Source of the DNA: Scytonema tolypothrichoides VB-61278
GTDB taxonomy: Bacteria; Cyanobacteriota; Cyanobacteriia; Cyanobacteriales; Nostocaceae
Direction: 5' to 3'
Assembly (NCBI RefSeq): GCF_000828085.3
Contig: NZ_JXCA02000002.1
Coordinates: forward strand, 410,453-457,270
Length of the DNA: 46,818 nucleotides
Numbering within the stretch: position 1 is the first letter of the stretch; each line of letters starts with the position of its first letter. Positions 1 through 6,881 of this stretch are shown here, piece after piece. The translations under genes were made by a program, and so were the position numbers. Under the pieces are notes generated by a model that saw only the letters and a list, made by a program, of their open reading frames with translations, was not told the DNA's origin and ran no database searches.

Positions 1-1
1 T

Positions 2-1264
2 GGAGAACAAGATTATATTGAAATTGTCAGTCGGGATAAAGACGAGCAAAAGTTTTTAGAAACTTTGAGCGCAACTGAAAATATAGATATTTCTACTGCT
101 GTTGAACGCAAAGGTTGGGAAGGTGACTTTGGAGAGAAGTACATAAGACAACCAATTAAGCCCAAACTAAGTAATGAGTTGGGTGATGGTTCGACAAATA
201 TTTACTCAAACTCCTTTAATTCTGCAAATTTTAGTCATCCAGCCTTACCCTCATCTGGAGGCGCAATTATCCGGACTGGCGCTTCAGCAATAACTCAATC
301 TTCAAACAATTCACGGAGGTTACCTCTTGCACAAATAAAAGACTTAAAACCATTACACCGTCTTGCAACACTGGAAGAAATTAGTGGATTCTTCCGTCTT
401 GTCATTCCTGGGAATACTCCAGTTCCAGGTATGGCGACAACTCGCTTGCGTAACAGCACTGCTGAGGAAATCTTCAACAACTATAAACACCTGATGACAA
501 AAGACGAATATATAGTTGGTTTAGATGATGAAAATCATCCTGTAACATCTAGCTGGAGTGAAATTCCCCATCGCCTAGTAGCTGGGGTACCTGGCGCAGG
601 AAAAAGCAATTTTCTGAAATGGATCATTTTCCAATTCTTATACGTTAACCCAAAACGTACTGTTTATATTGCTGATTTCGGTGGAGTTGACTTTCAATGG
701 TTAAATCATATGGGAGTTCATGTTGAGATTGAGACAATTCCAGAGAATTGTCCAAATTTAGTAGATAAAATTCATCAGGAAGAATACGAAAGACGCTTAC
801 AGTTAATGCAGGAGTATGGAGTCTCTAACCTTAAAGAATTGCAGGACGAAGGAGTTGAAATTGACCGTACACTCTGGATTATTGACGAAGCCGCTGACAT
901 TGCAGATGTTTCCAGTAAACTGCGCGATACCATTGAAAAGCGACTAAAAGAGTATGCTCGTAAAGGGCGTAAATATGGAATTCATGTCATTTACTGTACC
1001 CAAAGACCAACAACTGAAGTTATAACTAAACAAGTAACAGACCAATGTGAAGAAAAAGTCGTTTTTAGGGTGAGTCCAGATGCTAGCTATCGGATATTAG
1101 AAGATGCGATCGCAGGCGATATACCCAAAGATGCTAAAGGTAGAGCTTATTTGAATGGTTATGCTGGTCAAATGTTTGTGAATACTCCTCTCATAAAAAT
1201 GCCTATTGGCTCAAAAGTCAAAATATCTGACACTCTTTGGGCTAATATTCACATCAACAAATAA
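2..1264 (+). CDS. FtsK/SpoIIIE (HerA-FtsK class) ATPase, 5'-truncated by the window edge
   Basis: The reading frame is open from base 2, so the gene starts outside the window; the TTG at 65 is only the first start-like codon. Counting from that codon, a low-complexity region (to about residue 90) precedes a RecA-like motor: Walker A GVPGAGKSN near residues 174-182, a strand reading YIADFGGVDFQWLN, Walker B LWIIDEAADIAD near 268-279, and a sensor segment IHVIYCTQRPTTEVITKQV, typical of FtsK 'TQRP' motors. Such motors pump DNA or, in type VII-like secretion, protein. No membrane segment or FtsK gamma domain is visible in this part. It lies 31 bp upstream of two small helical-protein genes on the same strand, probably one operon. 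It is not the housekeeping FtsK as far as seen: the motor is short and the context is accessory. Confident for the ATPase class, not for the function. Confidence 0.85.
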   Translation, partial: GEQDYIEIVSRDKDEQKFLETLSATENIDISTAVERKGWEGDFGEKYIRQPIKPKLSNELGDGSTNIYSNSFNSANFSHPALPSSGGAIIRTGASAITQSSNNSRRLPLAQIKDLKPLHRLATLEEISGFFRLVIPGNTPVPGMATTRLRNSTAEEIFNNYKHLMTKDEYIVGLDDENHPVTSSWSEIPHRLVAGVPGAGKSNFLKWIIFQFLYVNPKRTVYIADFGGVDFQWLNHMGVHVEIETIPENCPNLVDKIHQEEYERRLQLMQEYGVSNLKELQDEGVEIDRTLWIIDEAADIADVSSKLRDTIEKRLKEYARKGRKYGIHVIYCTQRPTTEVITKQVTDQCEEKVVFRVSPDASYRILEDAIAGDIPKDAKGRAYLNGYAGQMFVNTPLIKMPIGSKVKISDTLWANIHINK

Positions 1265-1295
1265 ATCTTTTTGAAAAATAACTGGAGATACTTAC

Positions 1296-1514
1296 ATGAG
1301 TCTTTCATCCGATATTGAAGAGTTCCGTTCAATGATTAGTAGAATTGTTGACCAACTTGAGGAAATTAATTCATCATCTAGAACCATTCCTGAAACCGAC
1401 GTAAATCAGCTAAGTAGAAAATTTTCAGGACTTATGGATAATTTAGGAGAAATAGACAGGGAACTACGCTCTGCGACTGATGCACTTGAAGATGTCCGCT
1501 CACGTTGGGGCTAA
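1296..1514 (+). CDS. 72-residue helical protein ending in Trp-Gly, first of a tandem pair
   Basis: The product is unrecognised. It is 72 residues long, acidic, and predicted by eye as two amphipathic helices (about 4-26 and 34-68) around a Ser/Thr/Pro turn, ending in RSRWG. The ATG is preceded by CTGGAGA at a normal distance. The next gene begins with a homologous module of exactly the same length: both start M-[ST]-L-[ST]-x-DIE-[EQ]-F, share LEE[IV]N at residues 21-25, and put WG at 71-72. A small helical hairpin encoded directly after an FtsK-type ATPase recalls the WXG100/ESX arrangement, but no WXG sits in the turn, so that is only an analogy. It could equally be an adaptor subunit of the ATPase. 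Confidence 0.7.
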   Translation: MSLSSDIEEFRSMISRIVDQLEEINSSSRTIPETDVNQLSRKFSGLMDNLGEIDRELRSATDALEDVRSRWG

Positions 1515-1518
1515 AAAA

Positions 1519-2292
1519 ATGACTCTTACTGATGATATAGAGCAATTCCAAACGCATACTGCTAAGTCAAGCGAAACATTAGAAGAAGTCAATCAGCTTG
1601 CAAATAAGCTTTTTGAATGTTCCACAGATGAATTAGCCTCACTGTTCGCTAAAATAGAAAGCTTATGCGATCAAGCCCAAATTGAAATTAAATATACTGC
1701 TGATTGTCTCGTTGAAATTAATAAAAGTTGGGGTTCTGCACCTCTCCAGCATTATTCAAATAAGCAACTCAATACTAATAAGGCGACTGTCTCAACAGTT
1801 AAAGGTGAACATTCATCTGCGCAATCAACAACCGTATCTGAGAATGAGACTAAACAAGTAGAATCTGGTGATTTAGCACCTCTGATTGAGCAAGCTAAAG
1901 AACTTTTAGACAAGGCTGTAGATGTATGTGGAGAATTTCTCAATGAAGCTGTTAAGACTGGTAAAAATCTGCAAGCAAGTCTGATGATAGTAACATCGCT
2001 TACGAGTGGATTTCTTACAAAAACAGTTAAGTTTGTTGATGATGTTGTCGATGGAATTTCATCATCAATAGAAATAAGTAATCGTGTTGTGTCTCAGCCG
2101 GGTATGCCCTTATCAGAAAATTCCTCGTTTGCAGTCATCAAAGAAATATCAGATAAAACTGAGGAGTATTTTGGCGTAGATGGTGAGCTAGCGGCTGCAT
2201 ACGAGATACAGAAAGACCAAGAAGAAAAGGAAAGAAAAAGAAAGGGTGCTGCACAATCAAGAGATGATTCTCGTGGGGCAAGTAGTAAATGA
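1519..2292 (+). CDS. Protein with N-terminal 72-residue Trp-Gly module and long helical C-terminal extension
   Basis: I place the start at ATG 1519, 4 bp after the previous stop; an in-frame start at 1480 would add residues overlapping the upstream gene and break the alignment with it. Residues 1-72 are a paralogue of the preceding protein (DIEQF near the N-terminus, LEEVN at 21-25, NKSWG at the end). Residues 73-125 are Ser/Thr/Asn-rich linker. Residues from about 126 form helices with a more hydrophobic stretch (SLMIVTSLTSGFL) that is too polar for a confident membrane segment, and the tail is charged (EEKERKRKG). It is probably co-transcribed with the ATPase. No known family was recognised. 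The architecture suggests module duplication followed by gain of an effector or anchoring region. Confidence 0.7.
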   Translation: MTLTDDIEQFQTHTAKSSETLEEVNQLANKLFECSTDELASLFAKIESLCDQAQIEIKYTADCLVEINKSWGSAPLQHYSNKQLNTNKATVSTVKGEHSSAQSTTVSENETKQVESGDLAPLIEQAKELLDKAVDVCGEFLNEAVKTGKNLQASLMIVTSLTSGFLTKTVKFVDDVVDGISSSIEISNRVVSQPGMPLSENSSFAVIKEISDKTEEYFGVDGELAAAYEIQKDQEEKERKRKGAAQSRDDSRGASSK

Positions 2293-2348
2293 TTTTGCTA
2301 TTTTATTAAGCAGAATTTTTCAAATAAATAAAGATAATGAACACTTTT

Positions 2349-4109
2349 TTAACTTCTTAGATATCCTCTAAGAAATCTGTTGCGGTACTCTCTATAAGCC
2401 TGATTAATTGCTTGCATTGCAGCTTTTGCCTGGGTAGAACTGTTGACATCAGGATGGTATCGCCTTGCTAATCTCAGGTAGGCACGTTTTACATCCTTTG
2501 GATTGTCAGTCTTTTCTACACCCAAAACTTCCCACCATTCTCCAGATGGTATAAACTCAAGTATGGATTCATCACTTTCAGAGATTTGACGCCAAATCTT
2601 AATGGTGCCGCTTTTTCCACCACTCACCAGCGTCTTGCCATCATTACTGAAGGCAACGGGACTGCACCCAGAAAGAGTTTGTAGCAGTTGCCCAGTTCGT
2701 AAATTCCAAATATTAATGATACCGTCTGCGCTGCTACTTGCAAGGGTTTGTCCATCTGAGTTGATGGCAACAGATACAACCGATGCTGAGTGTCCATTTA
2801 GAGTTTTGAGCAATTCTCCAGTGTGGAGATTCCACAGTTTGATGGTAGTATCTGTACTACCACTAATTAGAGTTTGATTATCAGGACTAACAGTAACTGT
2901 ATTCACTGCTCCTGAATGTCCTCTGATAATATGAGATTGCCCCCAATTTTTTAAATCCCAAATTCTGATAGTTTTATCAGCGCTTCCACTGGCAAGAATT
3001 TCGCCATTGGGACTAAAAGCAACAGACAAAACAGCGTAGTCGTGTCCATTCAAGGTACGTTTTAGTTTTCCTGTATATCGTCCCCAAATTTTGATAGTCT
3101 TATCGGCACTACCACTTGCTAGGATTTTTCCGTCAGGGCTAAAAGCAACTGAATAAACAAAGCCATTATGACTGTAGGGAGAGTTCAAATCAAAGAGTGT
3201 ACTGAGAAATTTTTTTGTGTCTAAATACCAACTGCTGATTTTACGAGCGACACCTCCACTGACAAGTGTCTTACTATCGGAGGTGATAGCAATAGATAAA
3301 ACCGCCTCTTCAAGCCCTGCGAAAGTGTAAAGCCATTTTCCTGTTTTTAAGTTCCATAGACGAACTGTTGTGTCATTGCTTGCACTAGCTAGGGTTTGGC
3401 TATCGGGAGTGATGGCGATCGCATTCACCCCAGCTGTATGTCCCCTAAGAATCTGGACACATCTCCAAGTTTCAGATAATGCTTCTTTGGGAAAGACAAC
3501 TTCTGCTTTAATATTAGGAGGAGAAGTTTGAGTTTTTTTGTGCAATTCTTTCTTGAGCATCTGTAACTCATCCTCAACTTCCAGAGCGGCAAATTTTTGA
3601 TTGAGATCTTCACCAGTCAAAAATGCTTCTAACTCCATCACGGCTGCAGAATAAGCATCCATCTGCAAGATTTTCTCTTCCATCCTGTCGAAAACCTGTG
3701 CTGGTGTTTCTCTTGTTCCGGTTTCGTCTAACAACTTGGCAATACCATAGGCGGCGAGTCCAACCACTGCACCAATTCCTGCCATAGGAACTGTGCCAAT
3801 ACCAAAAGCTAAACCTATTTTGGGTGCGACTAATCCCACACCACCAACAACACTAGAAACACCAGCACCGCCTATTGCGCCAATTCCCATTGCACCATAA
3901 GCAGCTGCATCTCCCTCTCCTATTGCCCTAAAAACACCAAAAGCAGCAGCACCAACGACAGCGCCAGCACCGACTACAGGAACTGTGCCAATTCCAACTG
4001 CCCCAAATCCTCCGGCTAATCCCATCCCGCCTACTGTTGCAGAAACACCAGCGCCTGCTATGGTTCCTCCTGCAATAAATGCTGCACCAGTTTTGGAGTT
4101 GTGTGTCAC
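2349..4109 (-). CDS. Glycine-zipper / seven-bladed WD40 / J-domain protein
   Basis: 586 residues in three parts. Residues 1-130 are two copies of a Gly/Ala/Val-rich zipper (pattern AGGTIAGAGVSATVGG) likely to insert in or associate with membrane. Residues 136-195 are a charged probable coiled coil. Residues 218-515 hold seven WD40 repeats (blades ending VRLWNL, IKIW, IRIWDL, IKLWNL, INIWNL), enough for one closed propeller. Residues 524-586 are a J domain with the Hsp70-stimulating HPD at 552-554. The zipper is shared with the separate protein at 5012-5419. The start is GTG with GAGGA 9 bp upstream; an ATG at 4138 opens a 10-codon frame whose TGA overlaps this GTG, so either a coupled leader peptide or a small indel in an A-run is possible. 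Likely role: recruiting an Hsp70 to a membrane-bound complex (inference). Confidence 0.85.
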   Translation of the reverse strand: MTHNSKTGAAFIAGGTIAGAGVSATVGGMGLAGGFGAVGIGTVPVVGAGAVVGAAAFGVFRAIGEGDAAAYGAMGIGAIGGAGVSSVVGGVGLVAPKIGLAFGIGTVPMAGIGAVVGLAAYGIAKLLDETGTRETPAQVFDRMEEKILQMDAYSAAVMELEAFLTGEDLNQKFAALEVEDELQMLKKELHKKTQTSPPNIKAEVVFPKEALSETWRCVQILRGHTAGVNAIAITPDSQTLASASNDTTVRLWNLKTGKWLYTFAGLEEAVLSIAITSDSKTLVSGGVARKISSWYLDTKKFLSTLFDLNSPYSHNGFVYSVAFSPDGKILASGSADKTIKIWGRYTGKLKRTLNGHDYAVLSVAFSPNGEILASGSADKTIRIWDLKNWGQSHIIRGHSGAVNTVTVSPDNQTLISGSTDTTIKLWNLHTGELLKTLNGHSASVVSVAINSDGQTLASSSADGIINIWNLRTGQLLQTLSGCSPVAFSNDGKTLVSGGKSGTIKIWRQISESDESILEFIPSGEWWEVLGVEKTDNPKDVKRAYLRLARRYHPDVNSSTQAKAAMQAINQAYREYRNRFLRGYLRS

Positions 4110-4152
4110 TTGTTTTTGTCCTCTGTAGTTTCAGTCATTTTTTAAAAATTGA

Positions 4153-4617
4153 TCACACTTCTTCCATATTCATAAGAAAGAATAAGCCAGAATTGGTATT
4201 TCTTTCTATAAGCATAGCTATCCGATTGTTAGTTCCAAATAATTGAGATGCTAAATTAATTCCTAGAATGTGAATATTCAGAGTTGGTCTGATGACGAGA
4301 TAAACTGTATCCTCACCTCTGACTTCTGGTGCTTTACATATTTCGATTTCTAGAGAAGGATATACAAACGATGGCATTTTTTGGAAAACTGTCTGAAACC
4401 AACAAATTAGCTGTTTTTTATCCTGGTTTACATAAGAGTTACTATAATAATTGTCAGATATTAAGCTTTGAAGTCTTTGTACGTCTTTGGAGTCAATTGA
4501 TTTTTTGAAATCCCTAAAAAATAGCAAGATATCTCCTTCTAAACCATAAGGATTCCATCTGGTTTCATGTGCTTCACGAAATAAGGAAATTCCGGCTTGA
4601 AAAACATCAAATAACAT
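4153..4617 (-). CDS. Possible NTF2-like/SnoaL-type protein of unknown function
   Basis: 154 residues without signal peptide or clear membrane segment. The segment FFRDFKKSIDSKDVQRLQ followed by LISDNYYS resembles the first helices of NTF2-like cone folds, and the second half alternates strands (TVYLVIRPTLNIHILGINLA). This is a weak fold-level guess. The gene sits between the HNH nuclease gene (21 bp) and the WD40/J-domain gene (43 bp) on the same strand, so all four minus-strand genes from 5419 to 2349 are likely one transcript. NTF2-like proteins sometimes act as immunity proteins beside nucleases, which would fit but is not shown here. Confidence 0.55.
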   Translation of the reverse strand: MLFDVFQAGISLFREAHETRWNPYGLEGDILLFFRDFKKSIDSKDVQRLQSLISDNYYSNSYVNQDKKQLICWFQTVFQKMPSFVYPSLEIEICKAPEVRGEDTVYLVIRPTLNIHILGINLASQLFGTNNRIAMLIERNTNSGLFFLMNMEEV

Positions 4618-4637
4618 AATATTAATTATACTCAGTC

Positions 4638-5015
4638 TTACTTTTTAAAGAAACGCGCTCCCTTACCACGATTGCAATCTGTACACAGTGTTTGTAAGTT
4701 GCTGAGGTCATTACTGCCACCTTTGGAAAAAGGCACGATGTGGTCAACTTCTAATTGCATTTGCTGACTAGTACGACCACAAAAAACACATTTGTAACCG
4801 TCTCTGTGTAAAACTGACACACGAACTGATGCGGGAATGTGGCGGGAGCGTTTAGTACTATCTTGCTTTGGTTTAGCTCGGGATTTGATAGCAGCAGACT
4901 TTTTCACCTTTGGCTTTTTAGATTTATCAGCATTTTGACTGTTAGCCTGATGAATCAAATCCCGGATAAAACCACGCACTAATTTCTGGACAGGATTGGG
5001 AGTCTGTTTTGTCAC
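4638..5015 (-). CDS. HNH endonuclease
   Basis: 125 residues. The first 60 are Lys-rich and likely bind nucleic acid. Residues 60-121 are a compact HNH fold: zinc-type CxxC at 76-79, DH at 91-92 with catalytic His92, Asn106, and a second CxxC at 111-114. This is the McrA-like HNH arrangement used by nicking and restriction-type nucleases and by mobile-element nucleases. The start is a GTG that overlaps the TGA of the upstream zipper gene (GTGA), implying translational coupling and an approximately stoichiometric partnership. Substrate and biological role cannot be read from the sequence. Confidence 0.85.
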   Translation of the reverse strand: MTKQTPNPVQKLVRGFIRDLIHQANSQNADKSKKPKVKKSAAIKSRAKPKQDSTKRSRHIPASVRVSVLHRDGYKCVFCGRTSQQMQLEVDHIVPFSKGGSNDLSNLQTLCTDCNRGKGARFFKK

Positions 5016-5419
5016 GACTTATCAAACAGCTTTTTCAAACCATAAGCTGCTAGTCCAACTACCGCGCCAGCTGCTATAACAGGCGCAGCACCAATAGCAA
5101 CAGCAGTTCCTCCAACAGCTAAACCCATACCTCCAACTACAGCAGAAACTCCAACTCCAACTGCTGCTCCTCCTGCAACTGCACTTATAGCTGTGGCGTC
5201 TCCCTCTTCTATTGCTTTTTTCGCTCCATAAGCAGCTGTGCCAATAACTGCACCAGCAGCAGTCACAGGAGCCATACCAATTGCTACGCCTCCAAAACCT
5301 CCAACTAATCCCATACCACCAACTACTGCGGATACACCAGCACCCGCTATAGTTCCTCCAGCTACCAATGCTGTACCTTCTACTTTATCTTTCTGTTCTT
5401 CGTTCTGATGGTTTGTCAT
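5012..5419 (-). CDS. Stand-alone glycine-zipper protein
   Basis: 135 residues: a short charged head (NEEQKDKVEG) then two tandem ~50-residue Gly/Ala/Val repeats, each containing a GVSAVVGGMGL core and a short charged linker (KKAIEEGDAT, KKLFDKS). It is homologous to residues 1-130 of the WD40/J-domain protein two genes downstream. Glycine zippers pack membrane helices and occur in pore-forming and envelope-stress proteins. It is first in the minus-strand unit and overlaps the HNH gene by four bases. Alternatives: a membrane anchor that docks the other zipper protein, or a pore. No specific function can be assigned. Confidence 0.75.
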   Translation of the reverse strand: MTNHQNEEQKDKVEGTALVAGGTIAGAGVSAVVGGMGLVGGFGGVAIGMAPVTAAGAVIGTAAYGAKKAIEEGDATAISAVAGGAAVGVGVSAVVGGMGLAVGGTAVAIGAAPVIAAGAVVGLAAYGLKKLFDKS

Positions 5420-5711
5420 TATTTTACTTATGCGTACTTAAGTGTATTATCTACAACTTAAGCAATAAAACTGTTACTGTCCAGGAAGAATCAATAAAAT
5501 ATTATCTCATCTTCTTAAAGTTTGTTTAAAGGTTTAAAGTAGTCTTTGTTACATAAAAATTTTACTCGGCACAGATAACTTTAGACATTCCAGACATACC
5601 TTGCAGTATAGTCTGGAATTTCGTCAACTTATTTACAATCAACTCTAAAAAAAATCACGGTGAGTATTCATTTCTAAGTAAACAAGAAAATGAAAGAAAA
5701 ATAGCTCCTAC
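5420..5711. other. Intergenic region without recognised gene
   Basis: AT-rich spacer between the end of the PsiE gene and the start of the zipper gene, both on the minus strand. It should contain the promoter of the zipper/HNH/NTF2/WD40 unit. A short inverted pair around 5584-5624 (TTCCAGAC near 5587, GTCTGGAA near 5611) could form a hairpin on either strand. Nothing else stands out. Confidence 0.4.
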
Positions 5712-6260
5712 CTAATGAATAATCTCCTCATATTGAGTTGAATGTGACATTTTATTTCCGTTTTCCTGTTGCTCATCATCACTGTGGTTAAGAGCGCTAT
5801 GCTTAGTCTTACTAGTCATGTCATCCATGTGTGGCGTCTTGGCACAAACTAACAGTAGCGCCCCCAAAATAAACAGTAAGCCACAAATGGATGCAGCCTG
5901 AACCCAAGAAATTTCCAGTGCCCCGTGAACAATGACTTCTCGCAGTACAGATACTATTGATACTTCCACTGCTACCCCTACAGCGATGCTATGCTCCTGT
6001 AAGTACACCATTAGAAGTCGAAATAACTCGACCAAAATCAACAAAAATAGTATTTTTGCAGTTACTTGTTGATGATTTAATGGTAATTTAAATTGGGTAA
6101 ATATCTCCCATAACTCCATCACCATGTAAGCAAATAAACCGAAACACAGTACAATCACAATTAAATCTTGGAAAGCCTCCATATTGCGAACAATTCGATG
6201 TCTGTCAATCCAACGATTGCGAAATAAATATTGACTCTTCTGGCGCTTATGTATTGGCAT
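5712..6260 (-). CDS. PsiE-family (phosphate-starvation-inducible) membrane protein
   Basis: About 182 residues with four hydrophobic segments: near LIVIVLCFGLFAYMV, ILFLLILVELFRLLMVYL, VEVSIVSVLREVIVHG and ASICGLLFILGALLLVC. The ELFRLL...VYL...VSVLREVIVHG pattern is characteristic of the PsiE family. The cytoplasmic tail is His/Asp/Ser-rich and not conserved. I choose ATG 6260 because GGTGAG lies 7 bp upstream; a GTG at 6272 is the longest alternative. The gene appears monocistronic. No Pho box was recognised upstream, so phosphate control is not supported here beyond the family name. Confidence 0.75.
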   Translation of the reverse strand: MPIHKRQKSQYLFRNRWIDRHRIVRNMEAFQDLIVIVLCFGLFAYMVMELWEIFTQFKLPLNHQQVTAKILFLLILVELFRLLMVYLQEHSIAVGVAVEVSIVSVLREVIVHGALEISWVQAASICGLLFILGALLLVCAKTPHMDDMTSKTKHSALNHSDDEQQENGNKMSHSTQYEEIIH

Positions 6261-6415
6261 TTTCATTCTCACCGGGACAACTACAGAGCAAATTAATCAG
6301 TCTACCTAATGCTATGAACAAGAATTAGAGTTTCTTTGAGAATCATCTGAATCACAAGCATCAGACAAAACTTATTTGTCATTGCTTGCAAAATCTCTTC
6401 AAACAAGCTTATTCG

Positions 6416-6529
6416 TTATTTTATGTGGTTCATAAAATAACGAAATGCTTTAAAAATATAGCTGGCACAATCTCCGAAAGAGTGTCGTGGAATGAACACT
6501 TTTTCTCTTTTATGAGAGATTATTTGAGA
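6416..6529 (-). pseudogene. Decayed copy of the 3' end of the GH15/phosphorylase-kinase-like gene
   Basis: The minus-strand frame from 6529 to the TAA at 6416 has no start codon but ends with GDCASYIFKAFRYF, matching the last residues of the large gene at 6882-10097 (RECASYVVKAFRFL). At DNA level, bases 6445-6500 visibly align with 6921-6976, including runs such as ATAGCTGGC. This is best read as a remnant left after a tandem duplication of the gene's end, or of a second paralogue, with most of the copy lost. It carries no functional domain. Confidence 0.6.
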
Positions 6530-6583
6530 CTAAAATTTGGGTTTAATCCCTCTTAATGTTATAGCCCGGGTAAACTGGCTTGG

Positions 6584-6742
6584 TCAGTGTAGCTGAGGTA
6601 GTACATTTCGTAATTCATCCGCAAGACGTAAAGCATTCTGGACTAAAGGCTGTGCAATGCGAAAGTCTGCTTGTGCTAGTGCAGCTAACAGTATATGGCA
6701 ATCCTCCGCAGATTTGTGTGAAATTGCCTGCGCGTAGCGCAT
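6584..6742 (-). CDS. Small hypothetical protein (52 residues)
   Basis: From ATG 6742 the frame encodes 52 residues with a helical, Ala/Leu-rich pattern (AEDCHILLAALAQADF, LVQNALRLADELR). A TTG at 6775 would add 11 residues, but that codon lies inside the 6761-6788 hairpin. No ribosome binding site is convincing. The composition looks protein-like rather than random, and it sits between the decayed GH15 tail and the intact gene, so it could be a real small gene or another piece of lost coding sequence. No family recognised. Confidence 0.35.
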   Translation of the reverse strand: MRYAQAISHKSAEDCHILLAALAQADFRIAQPLVQNALRLADELRNVLPQLH

Positions 6743-6760
6743 AAATCGGGCACCCTCAGA

Positions 6761-6788
6761 TTCCCGACTTCGCAAAATTTGTCGGGAA
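6761..6788. repeat. Perfect 8-bp inverted repeat, terminator-like
   Basis: TTCCCGAC and GTCGGGAA flank a 12-base loop, followed on the plus strand by TTTTGTTG. It resembles a factor-independent terminator reading rightwards, but no plus-strand gene precedes it. It may be a small interspersed element. Confidence 0.4.
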
Positions 6789-6849
6789 TTTTGTTGTTCA
6801 CGAATAATTTAGGAGTGCTGAAGAGTTTTTAAAAATTTTGTTTTCAGAA

Positions 6850-6874
6850 GGTGCCTTAACCAGAGTACGGCACC
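6850..6874 (-). terminator. Possible terminator of the GH15-like gene
   Basis: On the minus strand, just after the stop at 6882, GGTGCC and GGCACC form a 6-bp stem around a 13-base loop; a T-rich tract follows about 15 bases later. The stem is short, so this is a weak call. Confidence 0.35.
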
Positions 6875-6881
6875 CTACGTC

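Noticed and set aside
1296-1514. Calling the 72-residue protein a WXG100/ESX substrate
   Set aside because: The two-helix shape and ATPase neighbour fit, but there is no WXG in the turn; the Trp-Gly is at the very C-terminus. Kept as analogy only.
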